The translations under genes were made by a program, and so were the position numbers. The notes below the pieces were generated by a model that was not told where the DNA came from, made no database searches, and saw only the letters and a program-made list of their open reading frames with translations. Positions 17,691 through 27,695 of a stretch of 64,000 nt of DNA are shown here, piece after piece. Each line of letters starts with the position of its first letter. The first letter of the stretch is position 1. This stretch comes from Pseudomonas lijiangensis (lineage in GTDB: Bacteria > Pseudomonadota > Gammaproteobacteria > Pseudomonadales > Pseudomonadaceae). The stretch lies in contig NZ_CP076668.1 in the NCBI RefSeq assembly GCF_018968705.1, positions 372,001-436,000 on the forward strand, given 5' to 3'.

Positions 17691-19062
17691 TGCCTGTCTC
17701 CAGCCAGTTCAACAGCGAACCTTCGCTCCACGTCAGCTCCAGTTGCTGCAGTGCGGCGTGCCAGTCATTGAGGCGTTGCGGGTCAAGCGTCTGACCGGCT
17801 GGCGCGGGTAATAGCCAGATGCGGGTCAGGCCGGCGTATCTGGCCAGTTCGGCAATCAATGCCAGGCTGCCGCGATCCGGCGAGCGGCGCGGATCGCAAG
17901 CAATGAGCAGTCGTGCCGGTGGATAGTGGGTCAATTGCTCCAGCAGCTTCTGTCGGGATTCACGGCTGTCGAGCACACCTGCATCGGCCACGCCCGTCGG
18001 CAGTTGTGGAGGCCACGGGTATTGATCGTCCAGTTCGATGGCGACCAGCAAGGCGCCTTCACTGTTGGCGGTGCCTGCGTTGGGTTGTATCCGATGCAGC
18101 TGCGGCGGTGCGGCATCGTTGACGCCCAGGCGCTCGCTGCTGGGCATCAGGCGTTCGCGCAACTGCTGGTAGCCGGGCAATTCCAGATCCAGCTTCAGGG
18201 TGGCGCGCCCACGCTTCCAGCGCCACAGGCAGAACAGCGCCAGAATCAGGCGCGGCACGATGCCGAAGACCAGCAGGATGCCCACCAGCCAGGAAGCCCA
18301 GGCCTGCCGGGCATTTTCCAGGCTCAGTACGCCATTGCCGCTGGCGCGTATCATCAGCTCATCGGGCGTACTGAAACCCAGCATGGCCGGGATGATGCCC
18401 AGTGTCTGCGTCAGGCTGACGAAGGTTTCGCTGCCCAGAATGGTGGTTTCCCAGACAAAGCCGTAGCGCCGCGTCGCCATCAGCATCAACAACATGACCA
18501 TGGCGCTGAGCAAGGCCACCAGCCACAGGCTGTTGACCAGTAGACCCAGTGCCCAGCGATTGAGGCGTCGGCGTTGCAGCAGCACGATCAGTGCGGGAGC
18601 CAGTTGGGCGGCCTGTGCGTCGCGAGCGAGCTTTTCGCTGGCCCACAGCCAGAGCCGGCCCAGGCCCGAACTGCTGCGCCCGGTGAATATCAGACCCAGC
18701 GCCCAACTGATCAGCAGCACCAGATTCAGCCCGAGCAGGCTGCCCAGCGCCCAGAACACATTGACCGGTGCCTGTCCGTTGCCCATGGCCGCAAAGGCCA
18801 GGCCCGCGCCACTGAAAACCGCGATGACGATCAGTGCGATCAGTGCCAGGCGGGCGCCTTGCTTCCAGTGATGCAGGGCGCTGACCATGCCGTCACGTTC
18901 GGCCAGCCACAGGGCGCGCAGCTTGATCCGGCTGTTCAGGTCGCCTTCTGCGGCGCGGGCGCGGCGATTGGCTTCCTGGTCGTCAAGGAGGCCTGCCTGT
19001 TCTTCTCGCAGGCGTACAGCTTCGGTCAGCCAGAGGGTATCGAGTGGTGTCAGAGCAGTCAC
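17683..19062 (-). CDS. DUF2868-domain integral membrane protein
   Basis: A 459-residue membrane protein with four clear hydrophobic segments: LIALIVIAVFSGAGLAF, LGLNLVLLISWALGLIF, LGLLVNSLWLVALLSAMVML and VGILLVFGIVPRLILALF. A soluble C-terminal domain follows, with AIELDDQYPWPPQLP and a Rossmann-like LLIACDPRRSPDRGSLALI. A GTG at 19089 is also in frame, but the GTG at 19062 follows a GAAGAGA. Its stop overlaps the start of the DUF3482 GTPase, so it is probably the membrane partner of that protein. No function is known. Confidence 0.8.
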   Translation of the reverse strand: MTALTPLDTLWLTEAVRLREEQAGLLDDQEANRRARAAEGDLNSRIKLRALWLAERDGMVSALHHWKQGARLALIALIVIAVFSGAGLAFAAMGNGQAPVNVFWALGSLLGLNLVLLISWALGLIFTGRSSSGLGRLWLWASEKLARDAQAAQLAPALIVLLQRRRLNRWALGLLVNSLWLVALLSAMVMLLMLMATRRYGFVWETTILGSETFVSLTQTLGIIPAMLGFSTPDELMIRASGNGVLSLENARQAWASWLVGILLVFGIVPRLILALFCLWRWKRGRATLKLDLELPGYQQLRERLMPSSERLGVNDAAPPQLHRIQPNAGTANSEGALLVAIELDDQYPWPPQLPTGVADAGVLDSRESRQKLLEQLTHYPPARLLIACDPRRSPDRGSLALIAELARYAGLTRIWLLPAPAGQTLDPQRLNDWHAALQQLELTWSEGSLLNWLETGND

Positions 19063-19165
19063 ACAGCGTCTCTTCGATGAATTAGGCACAAAGCATAACC
19101 GTTGCGGTGAAGCTTAGGGTCCACACGGTGTCTCTCAGTTCCCTTGCTCTGTTATTCTCGCGCCC

Positions 19166-19678
19166 ATGAAAAAACATCTCCCTCTCAGCCTGATTGCCGC
19201 CCTTGGTGAAAACCGGGTGATCGGCGTCGACAATTCCATGCCCTGGCATTTGCCGGGGGATTTCAAGTATTTCAAGGCCACGACCCTTGGCAAGCCGATC
19301 ATCATGGGTCGCAAGACCTGGGATTCCCTGGGCCGGCCACTGCCCGGTCGCCTGAACCTGGTGGTCAGTCGTCAGGCTGATCTGCAGCTTGAAGGCGCTG
19401 AAGTCTTTGCTTCCCTGGAAGCCGCCGTGGTGCGCGCCGAGCAATGGGCGCAGGAGCAGGGCGTCGATGAAGTGATGCTCATCGGCGGTGCCCAGCTTTA
19501 TGCGCAGGGCTTGCCTGATGCCGACCGGCTTTACCTCACTCGCGTGGCGCTGAGCCCCGAAGGCGATGCCTGGTTTCCGGAATTTGATGCTGCCGAATGG
19601 GTGCTGGTATCCGAGAGCCCGAATCCGGCGCAGGATGACAAACCGGCCTACAGTTTCGAGGTCTGGGAGCGGCGTTAA
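19166..19678 (+). CDS. folA: Dihydrofolate reductase
   Basis: A 170-residue enzyme reducing dihydrofolate to tetrahydrofolate with NADPH, the target of trimethoprim. It has PLSLIAALGENRVIGVDNSMPWHLPGD, with the Met20-type loop and the catalytic aspartate in PGDFKYF, then PIIMGRKTWDSLGRPLPGR, which binds NADPH, and VMLIGGAQLY. Length is normal. It is monocistronic and divergent from the DUF2868/DUF3482 pair. Confidence 0.97.
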   Translation: MKKHLPLSLIAALGENRVIGVDNSMPWHLPGDFKYFKATTLGKPIIMGRKTWDSLGRPLPGRLNLVVSRQADLQLEGAEVFASLEAAVVRAEQWAQEQGVDEVMLIGGAQLYAQGLPDADRLYLTRVALSPEGDAWFPEFDAAEWVLVSESPNPAQDDKPAYSFEVWERR

Positions 19679-19888
19679 GCCGTGTTCGCGGGTGATTCGT
19701 TCCTGTGCGACGGGAATGAATCGCTCGTGACGAGCGCGTAACTGTCACAAAAATGTCGCAATCGAATATCCCTGTCGCGAACCATTGCGCACATGACGCC
19801 GTCAGAACACGCGGGGTCGTTCACACACGAAAATCGTAACACCACTTTGCTACGGTCGGCCCTATACATTTATCGGGGGAAACCATAG

Positions 19889-20944
19889 ATGAAGTTCGCA
19901 CCAAAAATACTCGCCGCCGCTTTGTGCCTGGGTCTTGCCAGCCAGGCTTTCGCCACCGATCTGAAACACTGGCCGGAGCCTGCCGCCAAGGCGCTGGACA
20001 CCATGATCGCTGCCAACGCCAATAAAGGTAATTACGCCGTCTTTGACATGGATAACACCAGCTATCGCTTCGACCTCGAAGAGTCGCTGCTGCCGTACAT
20101 GGAAAACAAGGGCCTGATCACCCGCGAGAAGCTGGACCCGTCTCTGAAGCTGATTCCCTTCAAGGACACCGCCGAACACAAGGAAAGCCTGTTCAGTTAC
20201 TACTACCGCCTCTGCGAACTGGATGACATGGTCTGCTATCCATGGGTGGCACAAGTATTCTCCGGCTTCACCCTCAAGGAGCTGAAAGGTTACGTCGACG
20301 AGCTTATGGCATCGGGCAAACCGATCCCGGCGACCTACTACGACGGCGATGTGGTCAAGAAGCTCGACGTCGAGCCGCCACGAATCTTTACCGGCCAGAA
20401 AGAGCTTTTCAACAAGCTGATGGAAAACGGCATCGAGGTCTATGTCATGACCGCTGCTTCCGAAGAGCTGGTGCGGATGGTCGCCTCCGATCCCAAGTAC
20501 GGCTACAACGTCAAACCGCAGAATGTCATTGGCGTAACCATGCTGCTCAAGGACCGGAAAACCGGCGAGCTGACCACTGCCCGCAAGCAGATCACTGCTG
20601 GCAAATACGACGAGAAGAGCAACCTGGGTCTTGAGCTGACGCCTTACCTGTGGACGCCAGCCACCTGGATGGCGGGCAAGCAGGCGGCAATCCTGACGTA
20701 CATCGACCAATGGAAGAAACCGGTCCTGGTGGCTGGCGATACGCCAACCAGCGACGGCTACATGTTGTTCCATGGCGTGGACGTCAACAAAGGCGGCGTA
20801 CACCTGTGGATCAACCGCAAGGACAAGTACATGAAGCAGATGGAAGGTATGATCAAGAGCAATGCCGAAGCTCAGGCCAAGGAAGGTTTGCCGGTGACTG
20901 CCGACAAGAACTGGGTAGTCGTCAAGCCGGACGAGATTCAGTAA
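19889..20944 (+). CDS. pchP: Phosphorylcholine phosphatase (HAD family), periplasmic
   Basis: A 351-residue exported HAD phosphatase. After a signal peptide of about 22 residues comes HAD motif I, DMDNT, with nucleophile D53 and acid D55. These equal D31 and D33 of mature P. aeruginosa PchP. Motif II is the threonine/serine in YVMTAASEE and motif III/IV is [13 protein letters not shown]. PchP releases choline from phosphocholine in the periplasm, feeding choline and betaine use and, in P. aeruginosa, acting with phospholipase C on host lipids. A strong GGGG Shine-Dalgarno precedes the ATG. Confidence 0.9.
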   Translation: MKFAPKILAAALCLGLASQAFATDLKHWPEPAAKALDTMIAANANKGNYAVFDMDNTSYRFDLEESLLPYMENKGLITREKLDPSLKLIPFKDTAEHKESLFSYYYRLCELDDMVCYPWVAQVFSGFTLKELKGYVDELMASGKPIPATYYDGDVVKKLDVEPPRIFTGQKELFNKLMENGIEVYVMTAASEELVRMVASDPKYGYNVKPQNVIGVTMLLKDRKTGELTTARKQITAGKYDEKSNLGLELTPYLWTPATWMAGKQAAILTYIDQWKKPVLVAGDTPTSDGYMLFHGVDVNKGGVHLWINRKDKYMKQMEGMIKSNAEAQAKEGLPVTADKNWVVVKPDEIQ

Positions 20945-20948
20945 GAGA

Positions 20949-21022
20949 AAGCATAGCTACAAGCTGCAAGCCATAAGCCGCAAGCTTTTGACTTGCAGCT
21001 TTTGACTTGCAGCTTGCCGCTT
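20949..21022. repeat. AAGCTACAAGCTGCAAGC-type intergenic repeat
   Basis: The pchP-ilvD gap carries AGCTACAAGCTGCAAGCC and then two inverted partial copies (TTTTGACTTGCAGC, twice). The same word family occurs after gltB (47994-48090) and after gltD (49530-49626). It folds as a hairpin between convergent genes and may act as a bidirectional terminator. Confidence 0.6.
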
Positions 21023-22870
21023 TTACGGCACCAACTTGTCCAGCAGTGCCTTGTCACGCACAGCGCCCTTGTCGGCGCTGGTGGCCAGCAGGGCGTAGGC
21101 CTTGAGGGCGGTGGTCACTTTGCGTGGGCGCGCTTCCACCGGTCTCCAGCCCTTCTTGTCCTGTTCCGCACGGCGTGTAGCCAGCTCTTCATCGCTGACC
21201 AGCAGGTTGATCGAGCGGTTCGGGATGTCGATCAGCACTTTGTCGCCATCGCGTACCAGGCCGATTGCGCCACCTGCAGCCGCTTCCGGGGAAGCGTGGC
21301 CGATGGAGAGGCCCGAGGTGCCACCCGAGAAACGACCGTCGGTCAGCAGGGCGCAGTCTTTGCCCAGGCCCTTGGATTTCAGGTACGACGTCGGGTACAG
21401 CATTTCCTGCATGCCCGGGCCGCCTTTCGGACCTTCGTAACGGATGATCACGATGTCGCCCGCTTTCACTTCGTCGGCGAGGATGCCGCGTACGGCGCTG
21501 TCCTGGCTCTCGAAGATCTTGGCGTTGCCTTCGAAGACATGGATCGACTCGTCCACGCCTGCGGTTTTCACCACGCAGCCGTCCAGCGCGATGTTGCCGT
21601 ACAGCACGGCCAGGCCACCTTCCTGCGAGTAGGCATGCTCGAAACTGCGGATGCAGCCGTTTTCACGGTCGTCATCCAGGCTCGGCCAGCGGGTTGACTG
21701 GCTGAAGGCCGTCTGTGTCGGGATGCCTGCCGGGCCTGCCTTGAAAAAGGTGTGCACGGCTTCGTCGTCGGTCAGGGTGATGTCCCACTTGGCGATGGCT
21801 TCGGCCATGGTCTTGCTGTGCACGGTCGGCAGGTCGGTATGCAGCAGACCGCCACGGGCCAGCGAGCCCAGAATGCTGAAGATGCCGCCTGCGCGGTGCA
21901 CATCTTCCATGTGGTACTTCTGAATGTTCGGCGCAACCTTGCACAGTTGCGGAACCTTGCGCGACAGGCGGTCGATATCGCGCAGGTCGAAGGCGATTTC
22001 GGCTTCCTGGGCAGCGGCCAGCAAGTGCAGGATGGTGTTGGTGGAACCGCCCATGGCGATGTCCAGCATCATGGCGTTCTCGAACGCCTTGAAGTTGGCG
22101 ATGTTGCGCGGCAGAACCGACTCATCGTTGTTGCCGTAATACTGTTTGCACAGCTCGACGATGGTACGACCGGCAGTCAGGAACAGTTGCTCGCGGTCGC
22201 TGTGGGTGGCCAGTGTCGAGCCATTACCCGGCAAGGCCAGGCCCAGCGCTTCGGTCAGACAGTTCATCGAGTTGGCGGTAAACATGCCGGAGCACGAACC
22301 GCATGTCGGGCAGGCGCTGCGCTCGTATTCGGCAACTTTTTCGTCGCTGGCAGTGGAGTCGGCCGCGATGACCATGGCATCGACCAGATCCAGGCCGTGG
22401 CTGGCCAGTTTGGTCTTGCCGGCTTCCATCGGGCCGCCGGACACGAAGATCACCGGGATATTGAGGCGCAACGACGCCATCAGCATGCCAGGGGTGATCT
22501 TGTCGCAGTTGGAGATACAGACGATGGCGTCGGCGCAGTGGGCGTTGACCATGTATTCCACGGAGTCGGCGATGATCTCGCGGCTCGGCAGCGAATACAG
22601 CATGCCATCGTGACCCATGGCGATACCGTCATCCACGGCGATGGTATTGAATTCCTTCGCCACGCCGCCTGCGCGTTCCACTTCCCGGGCGACCAGTTGG
22701 CCCATGTCCTTGAGGTGGACATGCCCTGGTACGAACTGGGTGAACGAGTTGGCGATGGCGATGATCGGTTTCTTGAAATCTTCGTCCTTCATGCCCGTGG
22801 CGCGCCACAAGGCACGTGCGCCGGCCATGTTGCGGCCGTGGGTGGACGTTTTCGAGCGGTAATCAGGCAT
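21023..22870 (-). CDS. ilvD: Dihydroxy-acid dehydratase
   Basis: A 615-residue iron-sulfur enzyme of branched-chain amino-acid synthesis, forming 2-keto acids from 2,3-dihydroxy acids. Cluster cysteines are visible in [15 protein letters not shown] and [42 protein letters not shown] marks the C-terminal substrate domain. The N terminus [24 protein letters not shown] is that of the E. coli-type enzyme, and the length is normal. It is monocistronic. Confidence 0.97.
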   Translation of the reverse strand: MPDYRSKTSTHGRNMAGARALWRATGMKDEDFKKPIIAIANSFTQFVPGHVHLKDMGQLVAREVERAGGVAKEFNTIAVDDGIAMGHDGMLYSLPSREIIADSVEYMVNAHCADAIVCISNCDKITPGMLMASLRLNIPVIFVSGGPMEAGKTKLASHGLDLVDAMVIAADSTASDEKVAEYERSACPTCGSCSGMFTANSMNCLTEALGLALPGNGSTLATHSDREQLFLTAGRTIVELCKQYYGNNDESVLPRNIANFKAFENAMMLDIAMGGSTNTILHLLAAAQEAEIAFDLRDIDRLSRKVPQLCKVAPNIQKYHMEDVHRAGGIFSILGSLARGGLLHTDLPTVHSKTMAEAIAKWDITLTDDEAVHTFFKAGPAGIPTQTAFSQSTRWPSLDDDRENGCIRSFEHAYSQEGGLAVLYGNIALDGCVVKTAGVDESIHVFEGNAKIFESQDSAVRGILADEVKAGDIVIIRYEGPKGGPGMQEMLYPTSYLKSKGLGKDCALLTDGRFSGGTSGLSIGHASPEAAAGGAIGLVRDGDKVLIDIPNRSINLLVSDEELATRRAEQDKKGWRPVEARPRKVTTALKAYALLATSADKGAVRDKALLDKLVP

Positions 22871-23068
22871 TGGAGCACTCCGGCAAAACAGGCTGATCAG
22901 TAAGGGGAGTGAGCTTCTATTGACGCTACACGCAAACGGCAGTGACCGGATGCAGCGAAGAAACCGAACACCACGGGATCACCGTGCACTCGGCCTGAGC
23001 TCATAAACCCGCCGGGGGATGACTGGCGATGAATAGCGTCGATTCTACACGGGTCGAAGGGCTTGCGG

Positions 23069-23098
23069 ACACCTCCTGAAAAGCTAATCAGGAGGTGT
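23069..23098. terminator. Hairpin between ilvD upstream region and rlmI 3' end
   Basis: A perfect 11-base stem, ACACCTCCTGA (23069-23079) with TCAGGAGGTGT (23088-23098), has an eight-base loop. It lies 40 bases after the rlmI stop. There is no T run on either side, so it may be a Rho-dependent stop or an RNA-stabilising hairpin. Confidence 0.45.
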
Positions 23099-23137
23099 GC
23101 ATTGGCTCTGACGGCAACCCGACGACAAGGCTGAAGG

Positions 23138-24334
23138 TCAGCTGTTTGGCAGCAACCGGCAGATGATGCTCTTGATGTAGCGGGTTTCGGCGATGGCCGG
23201 GTGTACCGGATGGTCCGGGCCCTGGCTGCCGCGTTCCAGTAGCTGGATGTTGCGGTCCAGGTGGCGGGCGCTGGTCAGGAGGATGTTTTGCAGGTCGTCT
23301 TCCGGCAGGTGCATGGAGCACGAGGCGCTGACCAGGATGCCGTCCTTGCTGAGCAGGCGCATGGCCTGTTCGTTCAGGCGACGGTAGGCACCTTCGCCGT
23401 TTTTCAGGTCTTTCTTGCGCTTGATGAAGGCTGGCGGGTCGGCCACGATCACGTCGAAGCGTTCTTCGCCGGCTTTCAGTTCTTTCAGGGCTTCAAATAC
23501 GTCGCCTTCGATACAGGTGACCTTTTCGGCGAAGCCGTTCAGGGCTGCGTTGCGTTCCACTCCATCCAGGGCAAAGCCCGAGGCGTCGACACAGGTGACT
23601 TCGCTGGCGCCAAAAGCACCGGCCTGGATACCCCAGCCGCCGATGTAGCTGTACAGGTCCAGGACGCGCTTGCCTTTGACGTAAGGGGCCAGGCGGGCGC
23701 GGTTCATGCGGTGGTCGTAGAACCAGCCGGTTTTCTGACCTTGCATGACAGGTGCTTCGAACTTCACGCCGTTCTCTTCCAGGGCAACCCACTCCGGCAC
23801 TGCGCCATATACGGTTTCGACATAGCGGTTCAGGCCTTCGGCGTCACGGGCAGCCGAGTCGTTCTTGAACAGAATGCCGCCAGGCTTGAGCACCTGCACC
23901 AGGGCGGCGATCACGTCTTCCTTGTGGTGCTCCATGGTGGCCGAAGCCAGCTGCACCACGAGGATGTCGTCGAAACGATCGACCACCAGGCCCGGCAGCA
24001 GGTCCGAGTCGCCGTAGACCAGGCGATAGAACGGCTTGTCGAACAGGCGATCACGCAGGGACAGCGCCACGTTCAGGCGATGAACCAGCAGCGACTTGTC
24101 CAGCGGCAGCTTGATGTCCCGTGACAGCAGTCGGGCGCAGATCAGGTTGTTGGGGCTCATGGCGACGATGCCCAGTGGCTTGCCGCCAGCGGCTTCGAGC
24201 AACGCCTGATCACCTGCTGCAAAACCGTGCAGTGGGGTGGCGGCTACATCGATTTCATTGCTGTAGACCCACAAGTGGCCGGCGCGCAGGCGACGGTCGG
24301 CGTTGGCTTTGAGGCGCAGGCTGGGCAGGGACAT
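23138..24334 (-). CDS. rlmI: 23S rRNA (cytosine-1962-C5) methyltransferase RlmI-like
   Basis: A 398-residue class I SAM methyltransferase. The N terminus is a PUA-type RNA-binding domain (AGHLWVYSNEID). A linker domain follows (PFYRLVYGDSDLLPGLVVDRF) and then the Rossmann domain with VLDLYSYIGGWGIQAGAFGA as the SAM loop and VADPPAFIKRKKDL as motif IV. The catalytic cysteine is in SASCSMHL. E. coli RlmI methylates C1962 of 23S rRNA. It stands alone, divergent from the HDOD gene. Confidence 0.9.
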   Translation of the reverse strand: MSLPSLRLKANADRRLRAGHLWVYSNEIDVAATPLHGFAAGDQALLEAAGGKPLGIVAMSPNNLICARLLSRDIKLPLDKSLLVHRLNVALSLRDRLFDKPFYRLVYGDSDLLPGLVVDRFDDILVVQLASATMEHHKEDVIAALVQVLKPGGILFKNDSAARDAEGLNRYVETVYGAVPEWVALEENGVKFEAPVMQGQKTGWFYDHRMNRARLAPYVKGKRVLDLYSYIGGWGIQAGAFGASEVTCVDASGFALDGVERNAALNGFAEKVTCIEGDVFEALKELKAGEERFDVIVADPPAFIKRKKDLKNGEGAYRRLNEQAMRLLSKDGILVSASCSMHLPEDDLQNILLTSARHLDRNIQLLERGSQGPDHPVHPAIAETRYIKSIICRLLPNS

Positions 24335-24524
24335 GACGTCGCTCCGGAAAAAAGAGCGGGATTATAGCCTGTGATTGGGTTATTGGAGGGGCATCCCGTC
24401 AATTAACCTCATCAATCGAGGTAAATGATGAAACTTGGCTAAAGTCATAGCCATGTGCCCACGAGCGGGTGGACCGATTCTCATTAAGCGGGCAGAATCC
24501 GGGTATGGCCTTGAGTAAATTTCT

Positions 24525-25391
24525 ATGTCCGAAGAGTTGACCCCCGAGCAGATCCAGGAAGCCCTTCAGGGTATCAGCGTACCTCCGCAACCTCAGATCA
24601 TGGTGGATCTGCAGATGGAGCAGTACATGCCTGATCCTGATCTGGCGGTGATTGCGCGGTTGATTTCCCAGGACCCGGGGCTTTCCGGCGCGCTGCTCAA
24701 GATCGTCAATTCTCCGCATTACGGCCTGTCCAACAAGATCGCCTCGATCCAGAAAGCCGTGAATCTTCTGGGTAGCCGCACCGTCATCAACCTGATCAAC
24801 GCGCAGTCGATCAAGGGCGAGATGAGCGACGAAACCATCGTGACGCTCAATCGTTTCTGGGACAGTGCCCAGGACGTGGCCATCACCAGCCTGACCCTGG
24901 CCAAGCGAATCGGCTCGCAGACTGTGGACGAATCCTACGCGCTGGGTCTGTTCCATGACTGCGGGATTCCGCTGATGCTCAAGCGTTTTCCGGATTACAT
25001 GCCGGTGCTGGAAGAGTCCTACGCCAAGGCCGGTCCCGATTGCCGGATCGTGGATACCGAAAACAGCAAGTTCGACACCAACCATGCTGTTGTCGGCTAT
25101 TTCACTGCCAAGTCCTGGCGCTTGCCGGAACATGTCTGCAATGCCATCGCCAACCATCACAATGCCCTGGCAATCTTCGAGGATGATACGAGCCGCAATG
25201 CCGCGCTCAAGAATCTCCTGGCTCCCCTGAAAATGGCCGAGCATATCTGTGAGTCCTCCCGGGTGCTGGGCAACCAGGACGAAGACCACGAATGGAACAG
25301 CATCGGTCATCTGGTGCTGGACTATGTCGGTCTGTCCGAGTACGACTTTGAATACCTCAGGGAAAGCATTCGCGAGCTGGGCGCCCACTGA
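24525..25391 (+). CDS. HDOD-domain signalling protein
   Basis: A 288-residue protein made almost entirely of one HDOD domain (about residues 25-235). The motif PGLSGALLKIVNSPHYGLSNKIASIQKAVNLLGSRTV is typical. HDOD proteins are related to HD phosphohydrolases but usually lack the full metal-binding set and act as scaffolds in c-di-GMP, twitching or stress signalling. A SHDCG-like FHDCGIPL and an NHHNAL are retained here. No partner is encoded next to it; mutM follows 45 bases downstream on the same strand and may be co-transcribed. Confidence 0.85.
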   Translation: MSEELTPEQIQEALQGISVPPQPQIMVDLQMEQYMPDPDLAVIARLISQDPGLSGALLKIVNSPHYGLSNKIASIQKAVNLLGSRTVINLINAQSIKGEMSDETIVTLNRFWDSAQDVAITSLTLAKRIGSQTVDESYALGLFHDCGIPLMLKRFPDYMPVLEESYAKAGPDCRIVDTENSKFDTNHAVVGYFTAKSWRLPEHVCNAIANHHNALAIFEDDTSRNAALKNLLAPLKMAEHICESSRVLGNQDEDHEWNSIGHLVLDYVGLSEYDFEYLRESIRELGAH

Positions 25392-25436
25392 TTCTGCCCG
25401 CTGCCGGTTTTCCTCTTTTGCCTCTCCGAGTTATCC

Positions 25437-26249
25437 ATGCCTGAATTACCTGAAGTCGAAACCACGCGCCGTGGCATTGCGCCCCATCTGGAAGGGCAGC
25501 GTGTCAGCCGCGTGATCGTGCGGGACCGGCGTTTGCGCTGGCCCATTCCCGAAGACCTCGATGTACGCCTTTCCGGGCAGCGGATCGTGGAAGTCGGCCG
25601 ACGGGCCAAATACCTGCTGATCCAGGCCGAAGTCGGAACGCTCATCAGTCATCTGGGGATGTCGGGCAACCTGCGTCTGGTCGAAGCCGGCCTGCCTGCG
25701 CTCAAGCATGAGCATGTGGATATCGAGCTGGAGTCCGGTCTGGCGTTGCGCTACACCGACCCGCGCCGTTTCGGTGCCATGCTCTGGAGCCTTGAACCCC
25801 ACAGCCACGAGCTTCTGGTTCGACTGGGGCCTGAGCCATTGACGGATCTGTTCGACGGTGAGCGCCTGTACGAGCGCTCCCGAGGCAAGTCCATTGCGGT
25901 CAAGCCTTTCATCATGGATAACGCGGTGGTGGTCGGCGTGGGCAATATCTACGCGACCGAAGCGTTGTTTGCTGCCGGTATCGACCCGCGGCGCGAGGCC
26001 AAGGGTATTTCCCGGGCGCGCTATCTGAAGCTGGCTGTCGAGATCAAGCGCATTCTGGCCTACGCCATCGAACGGGGCGGCACGACCTTGCGCGACTTCA
26101 TCGGCGGCGACGGCAAGCCTGGCTATTTCCAGCAGGAGCTTTTTGTCTATGGTCGGGGCGAGCAGCCATGCAAGGTGTGTGGCACGACCTTGCGTGAGGT
26201 CAAGCTGGGGCAGCGGGCGAGCGTTTATTGCCCCAAATGCCAGACCTGA
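25437..26249 (+). CDS. mutM: Formamidopyrimidine-DNA glycosylase
   Basis: A 270-residue base-excision repair enzyme removing 8-oxoguanine and formamidopyrimidines. The N terminus [14 protein letters not shown] supplies the nucleophilic proline at position 2 and the catalytic E3. A lysine lies in GRRAKYLLI, the H2TH region in [19 protein letters not shown], and the C-terminal zinc finger has [16 protein letters not shown] and CPKCQ. Length equals that of E. coli MutM. Confidence 0.97.
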   Translation: MPELPEVETTRRGIAPHLEGQRVSRVIVRDRRLRWPIPEDLDVRLSGQRIVEVGRRAKYLLIQAEVGTLISHLGMSGNLRLVEAGLPALKHEHVDIELESGLALRYTDPRRFGAMLWSLEPHSHELLVRLGPEPLTDLFDGERLYERSRGKSIAVKPFIMDNAVVVGVGNIYATEALFAAGIDPRREAKGISRARYLKLAVEIKRILAYAIERGGTTLRDFIGGDGKPGYFQQELFVYGRGEQPCKVCGTTLREVKLGQRASVYCPKCQT

Positions 26250-26343
26250 TCCTCAATACTTGAAATACTGCGCCGCTTGCTTAAGCCCCAGTGCTGTTTA
26301 TAGTTATCAGCACTCCAACCCGCGACACCTGAAGGACCAAGCC

Positions 26344-26682
26344 ATGCGCCCGTTTCGTATTATCGCCGCCACCCTGACCCTGCTCGTCGGGTTACAGGCT
26401 TTACCTGCCATGGCTGCCGAGCTGCCTCCAGGCAGTGGTGATCCGGTCTACAGCATCCAGACCCCGCCAGCCTTCGCCATGATCGGCGATCTGATCATCG
26501 CCCGGCCATTGCTGATTGCCGCGACCATCATCGGCACGGGATTGTTCGTGATTGCTGCACCTTTCGCAGCTGCGGGCGGCAACCTGGGCGCAACTGGCAA
26601 GGCGCTGGTAGTTGATCCGGGCAAGGCAGCATTCGTCAGGTGCCTGGGCTGCACCGGCGATGGATATGGCAAGCAGGAATGA
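26344..26682 (+). CDS. Small exported hydrophobic protein, unknown function
   Basis: A 112-residue protein with a signal peptide (residues 1-24, ending AMA before AELPPGSG). One strong hydrophobic helix follows ([25 protein letters not shown], about residues 58-82). A short tail ends [14 protein letters not shown], with two cysteines. Homologues are often labelled multidrug transporter in Pseudomonas genomes, but the protein is too small and lacks any transporter motif, so that name is not supported. The ATG at 26344 follows a GAAGGA Shine-Dalgarno; longer in-frame starts lie within mutM. Confidence 0.7.
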   Translation: MRPFRIIAATLTLLVGLQALPAMAAELPPGSGDPVYSIQTPPAFAMIGDLIIARPLLIAATIIGTGLFVIAAPFAAAGGNLGATGKALVVDPGKAAFVRCLGCTGDGYGKQE

Positions 26683-26714
26683 CGCAGAGCGCTTTTATCA
26701 CCAGCCTTTGAAGG

Positions 26715-27029
<315 letters not shown>

Positions 27030-27054
27030 TTAGCGCCTTCGATGCACCTGGACG

Positions 27055-27576
<522 letters not shown>

Positions 27577-27695
27577 TTATCGCAGCCGCCCCGGTGGGCC
27601 AAGTCGAGGTGTAGCCAGTGAGGCGTTATTGTGCCGATTATCGGCGATTTTTTATCAGGCTGATGGCATCTCAATGGCCATCAGCATGGCTCTAT

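Noticed and set aside
19862..20803. Open frame of 313 codons antisense to pchP
   Set aside because: It is a shadow of pchP, whose HAD motifs and signal peptide are clear.
26344..26682. Multidrug transporter annotation for the small exported protein
   Set aside because: A 112-residue protein with one helix has no transporter motif; only the export signal is supported.
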